Of a stretch of 12,339 nt of DNA, positions 1-6,038 are shown one piece after another. Origin of the DNA: JADKFD01 sp050250665 (GTDB lineage: Bacteria > Pseudomonadota > Gammaproteobacteria > Xanthomonadales > SZUA-5). The notes under the pieces were generated by a model. That model searched no databases. It was not told the DNA's origin and was given only the letters and a program-made list of their open reading frames with translations. Each line of letters opens with the position of its first letter. The stretch's first letter is position 1. The position numbers were made by a program, and so were the translations under genes. Location of the stretch: NCBI GenBank assembly GCA_050250665.1, contig JBFWOF010000092.1, forward strand, positions 1-12,339, given 5' to 3'.

Positions 1-72
1 CCGCGGTATCGACGGCAGTGCAGCCGTCTTGCCCGCGATCGCGGCATTCTTCAATTTCGTCTTGCTCGGCAT
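1..72 (-). CDS. N-terminal fragment of a probable IS256-family transposase (runs off the window)
   Basis: An ATG at 72 is preceded by a very strong ribosome-binding site, AAGGAGGAG on the minus strand (75-83), and opens a frame that stays open for 24 codons to the window edge. The peptide starts MPSKTKLKNAAIAGKTAALP and continues SIPR. A short, basic, Lys/Ala-rich start followed by a 'LPSIP' segment resembles, from memory, the N-terminus of mutator-type (IS256-family) transposases. The upstream 50 nt look like the terminal inverted repeat of such an element, which strengthens the call. Only 24 residues are visible, so no catalytic DDE residue can be checked. It could instead be another small basic protein. 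Confidence 0.5.
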   Translation of the reverse strand, partial: MPSKTKLKNAAIAGKTAALPSIPR

Positions 73-127
73 AGCTCCTCCTTGCGGTCATGCTATGCCC
101 TACACACAAAATTTCGGACAGGCTCCC
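1..127 (-). mobile_element. Left-edge end of an IS256-like insertion sequence
   Basis: Upstream of the truncated transposase start, the minus strand reads CCTGTCCGAAATTTTGTGTG at about 104-123. This TG-rich, AT-containing segment contrasts with its GC-rich surroundings and resembles the terminal inverted repeats of IS256-family elements, which lie about 50 bp from the transposase start. The outer boundary near 127 is an estimate, because the other end and the target duplication are outside the window. A small hairpin (125-130 with 140-145) lies just outside it. Confidence 0.42.
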
Positions 128-160
128 CTCAATTGGCACGAGGGGCAACGGTTGGACCCG

Positions 161-524
161 TGCGTCACGTAGGCCCTTCGGGCCAACGTGACCTACGAAA
201 TAGCTGCTCTTCTCCGCGCCCTCCGCGCCTCCGCGTGAGCCAGCTCCTGCATTTTCCGACAACCGACACCCGACACCCGTGCGTCACGTAGGCCCTTCGG
301 GCCAACGTGACCTACGAAAAAGCTGCTCTTCTCCGCGCCCTCCGCGCCTCCGCGTGAGCCAGCTCCTGCATTTTCCGACAACCGACACCCGACACCCGTG
401 CGTCACGTAGGCCCTTCGGGCCAACGTGACCTACGAAATAGCTGCTCTTCTCCGCGCCCTCCGCGCCTCCGCGTGAGCCAGCTTTCGCTCTTGGCAACAA
501 CCGACAACCGACAACCAACAACCA
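161..524. repeat. 119-bp tandem repeat, 2 full and 1 diverged unit, each with a REP-like hairpin and a 7-bp satellite
   Basis: Units start at 161, 280 and 399, giving an exact period of 119 bp. Units one and two are nearly identical; the third diverges after about 484. Each unit has three modules. The first is a hairpin GTCACGT-GGCCC/GGGCC-ACGTGAC (164-192, 283-311, 402-430) followed on the minus strand by a GTAG head (193-196, 312-315, 431-434), the layout of REP elements. The second is a CTCCGCG-rich stretch. The third is three 7-bp steps of CCGACAA/CCGACAC (256-276, 375-395; CCGACAA, CCGACAA, CCAACAA at 501-521). Short reading frames across it are by-products of the repeat. It fills the space downstream of the oxidoreductase stop. 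Confidence 0.9.
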
Positions 525-528
525 GCTC

Positions 529-3500
529 CTACGCGGCCTTGCGCAGCCCCGGCTGCCGCCACCGCGCCAGCAACTCGGTCCACCGGGCCTCGGCCCTGGC
601 GAGACTGGCTTCCTTGATATGGCCGTAGCCGCGGATGTGCTCGGGGACTTCGGCGATCTCCACGGCCAGATCCAGGTTCTCCGGATTGAGCGCGTTCAGC
701 AGTTCGGTGATGCGTTTGCTGTAGTCCTCGATCAGCTGGCGCTCTGCCTTGCGCTCGGCGGTCTTGCTGAAGACATCCCACCAGGCGCCGCGGTGTTTGC
801 GCAGGCGCGCCAGCACGGCAAAGGCCTTGAACACCCAGGGTCCGAATTCGGCTTTCTTGAGGTGCCCGGTGACCGGGTCCTTCTTCGCGAATAGCGGCGG
901 CGCCAGATTGAATTTCACCGTGTAATCGCCGTCGAAATTCTGTTCCAGCCGCCGGCGGAACTCACCGGAGGAATACAGCCGCGCCACCTCGAACTCGTCC
1001 TTGTAGGCCATCAGCTTGCTGAGGTACCTGGCCACGCTGGCCGTCAGTCGCGTGCTGCCCGGCACCTTCTGCGCCTCGGCGCTGCGCACCTGCTCGACGA
1101 AGCCGCGATAGCGACCGGCGTAGGCGGCATCCTGCCAGTCGGTCAGGTATGCCACTCGACGGGCAATCAACTCGTCCAGCGTATCGGCCACACCGGCATC
1201 ACTCCAGGCGATGGCGTCGCTGATCGTGACGGTCTTGATCGGCAGCAGTTTCGGGCGGTTGAGACCGGCCGCTTCCTGCACGGCGGCCGGATCATGCGCC
1301 GCCAATCGGCCCCAGGCGAAGGCCTTCTTGTTCATCTCGATGGCCGCAGCATTGAGTTCGATGGCGCGCATCAGGGCATCCAGGCTGACCGGCACCAGAC
1401 CCTTCTGCCAGGCGTAACCCAGCACGAACAGATTGGTGGCAATCGAATCACCCAGCAGATTCGTGGCGATGGTGGTCGCGTCGAGCACATCCAGATGCTG
1501 GTGACCGAGCGCCAGGCCGATGGCGTCCAGCATTTTCTTCAACGGAAACTGCAGGTCCGGATCGCGGGTGAAGCTGCCCGGATAGCTCTGGTACTGGTTG
1601 ATCACCGCGTGCGTGCGCGATTCACGGATCTTGCTCAGCGCCCAGTAGTCGTTGACCACGACCACATCGCAGCCGATGACCAGATCCGCCTCACCGGCGG
1701 CGATGCGCACGGCGTGAATCTCACCGGGCTCGCGGGCGATACGTACGTGGCAGGTGACCGCGCCACCCTTCTGCGCCAGACCGGTCTGATCCAGCACCGA
1801 AACGCCCTTGCCTTCCAGATGCGCGGCCATGCCAAGCAGCGCACCGATGGTGACGACGCCGGTGCCACCGACGCCGGTGATCAGCACATTCCAGGGCTGG
1901 GCCAGATCGCCCTTGATGACCGGCAGCGGCAGGCGATCGAAACCCGGATCGATGGCCGAAGCTTTGCGCTTCTTCAGGCCACCGCCATGCACGGTGACGA
2001 AGCTGGGGCAGAAGCCCTTCACGCAGGAGAAATCCTTGTTGCAGGAATTCTGGTCGATGGCGCGCTTGCGCCCGAACTCGGTTTCCACCGGCAGGATCGA
2101 CACGCAGTTGGACTGCTCGCCGCAATCGCCGCAGCCCTCGCACACGGCCTGGTTGATGAAAGTGCGCATGGGCGGATCGACCATCAGCTTGCGCTTGCGC
2201 CGGCGGCGCTTCTCGGCGGCGCAGGTCTGCTCGTAGATGAGCACGGTGACGCCCTTTTCTTCGCGCAGTTCACGCTGCACCCGGTCGAGCTCATCGCGAT
2301 CGGCCAGATGCACGCCGTGCGAACTCAGCACCGAGTTGCCGCGGTACTTGTCCGGATCGTCCGACAGCAGCCAGATCTTCTGGACGCCCTCGGCATGCAC
2401 CTGCCGAATCATGTCGTCCACCGACAGCGTGCCGTCCACCGGCTGCCCGCCAGTCATGGCCACGGCATCGTTGTAGAGAATCTTGAAAGTGATGTTGACC
2501 TTGGCCGCCACGCAGGCACGGATGGCCAGCGAGCCCGAGTGGAAATAGGTGCCGTCGCCGAGGTTCTGGAAGATGTGGGCGGTATCGGTGAACGGCGACT
2601 GGCCGATCCACGGCACGCCTTCGCCGCCCATCTGGGTGAAGGTCTCGGTGCGCCGGTCCATCCAGGTGACCATGTAGTGGCAGCCGATGCCGGCGGCCGC
2701 TCGCGAGCCCTCCGGCACCACGGTGGAGGTGTTGTGCGGACAACCGGAGCAATAGTGCGCCGGACGGGCGAAGTTGGCGCGCGGCAACGCCAGTTCGCGC
2801 TCCTTGTCCTCGATCCAGCGCAGCCTTTCCTGGATGCGCTCGCTGGTGAAGAAGCGGTTCAGACGCGCGGCGATGACCAGGGCGATGGTCGGCGGCGTCA
2901 GTTCACCGGTGGAAGGCAGCACCCAGTTGCCGGCTTCATCGTATTTGCCGACGATCGACGGACGCGTGGCTTCGGCCCAGTTGTACATGTGTTCTTTCAG
3001 CTGGGCTTCGAGGAATGAGCGCTTTTCCTCGACCACGATGATGTCGTCCAGACCCTGGGCGAAGGCGCGCAAGCCATCGGGCTCGATCGGCCAGGTCATG
3101 CCGACCTTGTAGACGCGGATGCCGATGTCCCTGCAGGCCTCGCGGTCCAGGCCCAGGTACTCCAGCGCCTGTAGCACGTCCAGATAACTCTTGCCGGTGG
3201 TGATGATGCCCAGGCGCGCGCGCGGCGAATCGAAGACCACGCGATCGATGCCATTGGCCTTGGCGAAGGCCACCGCGGCATGCATGGCGTACTGGTGCAG
3301 ACGCAGCTCCTGATTCATCGGCGGATCTGGCCAGCGGATGTTCAAGCCGCCTGCCGGCAGGACGAAATCGGTGGGGATGACGATGTCGAGCTGATGCGGA
3401 TCGACATTGACCGAGGCCGAGGACTCGACCGTTTCGGCGATGGTCTTGAAGCCGACCCAGCGTCCGCTGAAACGGCTCATGGCCCAGCCGAGCATGCCCA

Positions 3501-4071
3501 TGTCGAGGATGTCCTGAACCCCGGCCGGATTCAGGATCGGCATCATGGCCGAGATGAATTCGTGTTCGGACTGATGCGGCAACGTGGAAGAGCGGCAGGC
3601 GTGATCGTCGCCCGCGAGCACCAGCACCCCACCATGCTTGCTGGTGCCGGCGGCATTGGCGTGCTTGAGCACGTCGCCACTGCGATCCACACCCGGACCC
3701 TTGCCGTACCACATGCCGAACACGCCATCGAACTTCGCACCGGGAAACAGGTTGACCTGCTGGCTGCCCCAGACCGCAGTCGCGGCCAGATCCTCGTTCA
3801 GACCGGCGGCGAATTCGATATTGGCGGCCTTGAGGTGCTTGCGGGCGCTCCACAGAGCCTGGTCCAGACCACCCAGCGGCGAACCCCGATAGCCGGACAC
3901 GAAGCCAGCGGTGTTCAGACCCAGGGCCCGATCGCGCATCTGCTGCATCAGCGGCAGGCGCACCAGCGCCTGCACACCGGACAGATAGATACGGCCCTGC
4001 TCACGGGTGTACTTGTGATCGAGCGAATAGTCGCGATCGATGGTCACCATCGGTGCTGTGGTGGTGGTCAT
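529..4071 (-). CDS. Indolepyruvate ferredoxin oxidoreductase family protein (fused alpha/beta subunits)
   Basis: This 1180-residue protein matches the large single-chain indolepyruvate ferredoxin oxidoreductases, which oxidatively decarboxylate aryl pyruvates to aryl-acetyl-CoA using thiamine diphosphate and Fe-S clusters. The N-terminal half is IorA-like, with GYRGSPLGGLD (about 60-70) and WYGKGPGVDRSGD (about 121-133). A CSGCPHN cysteine motif lies near 441. The thiamine diphosphate site is GDGTYFHSG near 504, followed by ILYND. A cysteine-rich Fe-S region, CEGCGDC plus later Cys residues ending in CVKGFCPS, spans about 644-690. The IorB-like gamma domain starts at NVLITGVGGTGVV (about 727-739). 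The C-terminal 250 residues match the extension usual in this fused family. The start is fixed by AAGGA at 4079-4083, whose first A is also the last base of the vapC stop. The stop is TAG inside GTAGGAGC. The true substrate (indole-, phenyl- or another pyruvate) cannot be told from sequence. Confidence 0.93.
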   Translation of the reverse strand: MTTTTAPMVTIDRDYSLDHKYTREQGRIYLSGVQALVRLPLMQQMRDRALGLNTAGFVSGYRGSPLGGLDQALWSARKHLKAANIEFAAGLNEDLAATAVWGSQQVNLFPGAKFDGVFGMWYGKGPGVDRSGDVLKHANAAGTSKHGGVLVLAGDDHACRSSTLPHQSEHEFISAMMPILNPAGVQDILDMGMLGWAMSRFSGRWVGFKTIAETVESSASVNVDPHQLDIVIPTDFVLPAGGLNIRWPDPPMNQELRLHQYAMHAAVAFAKANGIDRVVFDSPRARLGIITTGKSYLDVLQALEYLGLDREACRDIGIRVYKVGMTWPIEPDGLRAFAQGLDDIIVVEEKRSFLEAQLKEHMYNWAEATRPSIVGKYDEAGNWVLPSTGELTPPTIALVIAARLNRFFTSERIQERLRWIEDKERELALPRANFARPAHYCSGCPHNTSTVVPEGSRAAAGIGCHYMVTWMDRRTETFTQMGGEGVPWIGQSPFTDTAHIFQNLGDGTYFHSGSLAIRACVAAKVNITFKILYNDAVAMTGGQPVDGTLSVDDMIRQVHAEGVQKIWLLSDDPDKYRGNSVLSSHGVHLADRDELDRVQRELREEKGVTVLIYEQTCAAEKRRRRKRKLMVDPPMRTFINQAVCEGCGDCGEQSNCVSILPVETEFGRKRAIDQNSCNKDFSCVKGFCPSFVTVHGGGLKKRKASAIDPGFDRLPLPVIKGDLAQPWNVLITGVGGTGVVTIGALLGMAAHLEGKGVSVLDQTGLAQKGGAVTCHVRIAREPGEIHAVRIAAGEADLVIGCDVVVVNDYWALSKIRESRTHAVINQYQSYPGSFTRDPDLQFPLKKMLDAIGLALGHQHLDVLDATTIATNLLGDSIATNLFVLGYAWQKGLVPVSLDALMRAIELNAAAIEMNKKAFAWGRLAAHDPAAVQEAAGLNRPKLLPIKTVTISDAIAWSDAGVADTLDELIARRVAYLTDWQDAAYAGRYRGFVEQVRSAEAQKVPGSTRLTASVARYLSKLMAYKDEFEVARLYSSGEFRRRLEQNFDGDYTVKFNLAPPLFAKKDPVTGHLKKAEFGPWVFKAFAVLARLRKHRGAWWDVFSKTAERKAERQLIEDYSKRITELLNALNPENLDLAVEIAEVPEHIRGYGHIKEASLARAEARWTELLARWRQPGLRKAA

Positions 4072-4078
4072 GGCGCAA

Positions 4079-4085
4079 TCCTTCA
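4079..4085 (-). promoter_or_regulatory. Shine-Dalgarno of the oxidoreductase, overlapping the vapC stop codon
   Basis: The minus strand reads TGAAGGATTGCGCCATG. The vapC stop TGA (4085-4083) shares its A with the AAGGA ribosome-binding site (4083-4079), which lies 7 nt before the oxidoreductase ATG. This arrangement supports translational coupling of toxin and enzyme on one mRNA. Confidence 0.75.
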
Positions 4086-4514
4086 GGAATCAGTGATGAC
4101 GGCAAGGCCGGCGCGGGTGGCGGCAGCGGCCAGTTCGGGATCCAGCGTGGCCAGCGGCAAACGCGTGCGGATGGCCAGATCCAGGTAGACAAAATCGTAG
4201 GGCGTGAGCAGATGCCGCAAGGCGCCGCGCACCAGATCAGCGGTATTCAGCGACAGGGTTTCGTAGCGGATCGGCAAGCGGTCGAAATCATCGAGCAGCC
4301 GGTCCAGCAGCTTGCTGTCGGTCTGCCGACGGCGGAAGGCGCGCGTGAGCACATTGGCGAATTCAGCCTTCAGCAGCATCGGCGCCGACAGCTTCAGATC
4401 GGACAAGGCGCTGAGCACGCGCTCGGCCACCGGACTGCGCTCGTCCGGCAGAAACCAGGCGGCGACGATGGAGCTGTCGATGATCAGCTCGGTGGGGATG
4501 GTGGCGGGGGTCAT
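4083..4514 (-). CDS. vapC: PIN-domain ribonuclease toxin, VapC family
   Basis: This 143-residue protein is a type II toxin-antitoxin PIN-domain nuclease. VapC toxins cleave specific RNAs with Mg2+ held by an acidic quartet. The expected acidic residues are all visible: D13 in IIDSSIVAAW, E51 in LLKAEFANVL, D107 in YDFVYLDLA and D125 in ATLDPEL. The length is typical of the family. The frame is open to 4616, but the extra 34 residues are Arg/Pro-rich and encoded by repeat DNA, so ATG at 4514 is preferred. No Shine-Dalgarno precedes it; instead the start directly abuts GTGCCCC heptamers, and an in-frame GTG 8 codons upstream is an alternative. The vapB antitoxin lies upstream, unusually separated by 186 nt. 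No inactivating change is seen. Confidence 0.88.
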   Translation of the reverse strand: MTPATIPTELIIDSSIVAAWFLPDERSPVAERVLSALSDLKLSAPMLLKAEFANVLTRAFRRRQTDSKLLDRLLDDFDRLPIRYETLSLNTADLVRGALRHLLTPYDFVYLDLAIRTRLPLATLDPELAAAATRAGLAVITDS

Positions 4515-4700
4515 GGGGCGTGGGGCACGGGGCACGGAAAGATTCCTGGGGCCCGTAGCTTTGTGGAGGGCGCCGCGCCTGCGGCGCCGCCTTTTTCGGT
4601 TGCTGCCTGGAAGCAAGAGCGGCCGCGCAGGCGCGCGGCCCTCCTCAAAGCTGCACTCACTGTTGCTCTGCCCGTGACCCGTGCCCTGTGCCCCGCCCCA
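4515..4700. repeat. Nested palindromic element filling the vapB-vapC gap
   Basis: The entire gap between the vapB stop and vapC start is a set of nested inverted repeats. The outer ends are 7-bp satellites in opposite orientation: GGGGCGT, GGGGCAC, GGGGCAC at 4515-4535, and GTGACCC, GTGCCCT, GTGCCCC at 4674-4694. Inside are imperfect arms GTAGCTTTGTGGAGGG (4555-4570) and CCCTCCTCAAAGCTGC (4639-4654). Innermost are two GC hairpins with GGAG heads, facing each other: 4569-4588 (GGCGCCGC, loop GCCT, GCGGCGCC) and 4621-4640 (GGCCGCGC, loop AGGC, GCGCGGCC). This is a REP pair bounded by satellites. The first hairpin is followed on the plus strand by CTTTTTC, so it could also stop antisense transcription. 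Confidence 0.85.
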
Positions 4701-4949
4701 TCACCGCCGTCCCTCGGCCTTCCAGGCGACGATGTCGGCGATCGAGATGCCGGTCCGTCCCAATTGCTCGCGGGTCTGGCGGATGTCATCGACCAGGCTG
4801 CCGCTGCGGGCTCCATCGCTCTGGTTCATGCCGACCAGCCGGGCGATAGGCTGGCCGCGGCGGGTGATGATGATCTCCTCGCCGCGTTCGACCGCGTCGA
4901 GCAATTCGGAGAGTTTGGTCTTGGCTTCGAAGGCACCGACGGTGGGCAT
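4701..4949 (-). CDS. vapB: Phd/YefM-type antitoxin of the VapB role
   Basis: This 82-residue protein has the N-terminal signature of Phd/YefM antitoxins: VGAFEAKTKLSELLDAVERG followed by EEIIITRRGQPIARLV (about 4-39). In this family that half dimerises and binds DNA. The tail (about 40-82, rich in charged residues, with LVDDIRQTREQL) would wrap around the toxin and is the part usually degraded to release it. A PIN toxin follows in the same direction, so the two form a type II toxin-antitoxin pair. The pairing of a Phd-like antitoxin with a PIN toxin is common. No Shine-Dalgarno is evident before ATG 4949, so translation may be leaderless or weak. A palindrome just upstream is a candidate autoregulatory operator. 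Confidence 0.9.
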   Translation of the reverse strand: MPTVGAFEAKTKLSELLDAVERGEEIIITRRGQPIARLVGMNQSDGARSGSLVDDIRQTREQLGRTGISIADIVAWKAEGRR

Positions 4950-4955
4950 GGCTAA

Positions 4956-4977
4956 ACCAACTGGTCAACTAGTTGGT
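4956..4977. promoter_or_regulatory. Palindromic candidate operator upstream of vapB
   Basis: Arms ACCAACT (4956-4962) and AGTTGGT (4971-4977) are perfect inverted repeats around an 8-nt spacer. The spacer and right arm also contain the 10-bp palindrome CAACTAGTTG (4967-4976). The site lies 7 nt upstream of the vapB start and is AT-richer than its surroundings. Antitoxins of the Phd family typically bind such palindromes with their toxin and repress their own operon. The binding role is inferred. Confidence 0.55.
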
Positions 4978-5055
4978 GGAGAATAGCAGGAGCTTCGCCT
5001 CGAATCACGGTCGCGGCGCACACGGCAAACTGAGGCCCCCTGCTGTCAACGGCAA

Positions 5056-5184
5056 GACGCAGAGGACACAGAGGAAAAGCTGAGAGAAAACAGAGATCTT
5101 GAGACGAACCTCGAAAGATCTTCTGCCCGTCCCCTCTGCTTGTCCTCTGCGTACTCTCTGCCTTTCCTCTGCGTCCTCTGCGCC
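5056..5184. repeat. Inverted pair of dispersed CTCTGCG-type repeats
   Basis: The left arm (5056-5100) starts GACGCAGAGGACACAGAGG and ends AGATCTT. The right arm (about 5114-5184) starts AGATCTTCTG and ends CCTCTGCGTCCTCTGCG. The arms are imperfect reverse complements around a short centre. A third copy lies at 11271-11334 in the orientation of the right arm. The repeat has no plausible protein product. It occupies most of the 297-nt gap between the oxygenase stop and the vapB start; nothing else is visible in that gap apart from the vapB operator. Confidence 0.8.
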
Positions 5185-5246
5185 CCGCTTCCGTTCGCGC
5201 TTGCCTCAGGTAGCGGTCTTCGCACCAGACTTGGCGACACCAGGAT

Positions 5247-5945
5247 TCACGGCCGGTTGATCGGCACCTTGCCCGGCTCCACGCCGGCCATCATGAAGCG
5301 GGCATTGAAGGCCACGGTGATGCGCTCGCCGTCACCGGCGTAGGGGCGCACTTCGTGCAGCACCCAGGAGGGAAACATCACCAGCTGGCCCGGCTCGAGC
5401 TTGAACTGGCGCGGCGCGTAGGCATAGGGCTGGCTCATGCGCGCGATGGCCATGTCGATGAACATGGTGCTGGCTGCCATCGGGCTGACAAAACTGAGCA
5501 GGCCGCTGTCCTGGAGGCCGCTGCGATCGTCGCCGGCGGCGACACAATAAACTCCGGACCAACTCGCCATCGGATGGTTGTGCAGGGCGAAATAGCCGCC
5601 CCTGCGGGTGACGTGAAACCAGGATTCGGCGGCGATGTGCAGCTTGCGCAGCTGCTCCAGGTCATAGCCGTTGAGTTCACGGATCGCCCGATAAAGCTGC
5701 GCCCAGCAGTAATCACGCAGTTCGGCCACGGGTTTGTCGGGCCAGTCGAAGAGCTGAAAATTGCTCTCGTACAGGGCCTCGTTGCGCTGCACCAGTGGCT
5801 GTGGATTGGCATAGCGCTCGCCGGCCGATTCCCGGGCCAGAAACAGCTCGCGCAGGCGCCGGTTGAGATCGGCGGGATCGGGGTGCTGACAGAGCACGAA
5901 GGGCACCGCAAAACCGGGTGCGATCTGAAAGGTGGGCAGGCTCAT
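5247..5945 (-). CDS. Putative 2-oxoglutarate/Fe(II)-dependent oxygenase of the TIGR02466 / 2OG-FeII_Oxy_5 type
   Basis: This 232-residue protein has the layout of the small putative 2OG-Fe(II) oxygenases, which hold one iron in a double-stranded beta-helix and hydroxylate an unknown substrate. Visible landmarks are GGYFALHNHPMASWSGVYCV (about 116-135), which would supply the first iron-binding histidine (H122 or H124), and FPSWVLHEVRPY (191-202), which would supply the distal histidine H197. ERITVAFN (207-214) carries the arginine (R208) expected to hold the carboxylate of 2-oxoglutarate. ATG 5945 is the only sensible start, but it has no clear Shine-Dalgarno. No signal peptide is seen, so it is likely cytoplasmic. 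It lies 93 nt downstream of the secreted repeat protein in the same direction. The substrate cannot be predicted. Confidence 0.8.
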   Translation of the reverse strand: MSLPTFQIAPGFAVPFVLCQHPDPADLNRRLRELFLARESAGERYANPQPLVQRNEALYESNFQLFDWPDKPVAELRDYCWAQLYRAIRELNGYDLEQLRKLHIAAESWFHVTRRGGYFALHNHPMASWSGVYCVAAGDDRSGLQDSGLLSFVSPMAASTMFIDMAIARMSQPYAYAPRQFKLEPGQLVMFPSWVLHEVRPYAGDGERITVAFNARFMMAGVEPGKVPINRP

Positions 5946-6000
5946 GGGGCAATCGGGCTGTGGACTGCGGCCTAGGCTAACCGCTTCAACCCGATCGCGC

Positions 6001-6026
6001 AGCGCCCCCGATCAAGCGAGGGCGCT
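6001..6026 (-). terminator. Hairpin just downstream of the secreted repeat protein
   Basis: Arms AGCGCCC (6001-6007) and GGGCGCT (6020-6026) form a 7-bp GC-rich stem with a 12-nt loop, 13 nt past the stop codon of the upstream 550-residue protein. There is no U-tract on the minus-strand transcript, so intrinsic termination is doubtful. It may act as a 3' mRNA stabiliser. Confidence 0.3.
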
Positions 6027-6038
6027 GTTCAGCGACGC

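Noticed and set aside
193..521. Small ORFs with SRGGAEGAEK and AHAEARRARR peptides
   Set aside because: They are identical translations of tandem repeat units, without ribosome-binding sites.
161..524. CRISPR array
   Set aside because: The unit is 119 bp with no separate unique spacers, and no cas genes are nearby.
1294..3018. 574-codon open frame on the plus strand inside the oxidoreductase gene
   Set aside because: It is antisense to a gene with clear motifs, has His/Gln/Ala-rich composition without domains, and reflects the high GC third positions of the real gene. The same applies to plus-strand frames 3280-4188, 4053-4955 and 7812-9017.
4515..4616. 34-residue N-terminal extension of vapC
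   Set aside because: It is Arg/Pro-rich and encoded by palindromic and heptamer repeats; the PIN domain begins directly after ATG 4514.
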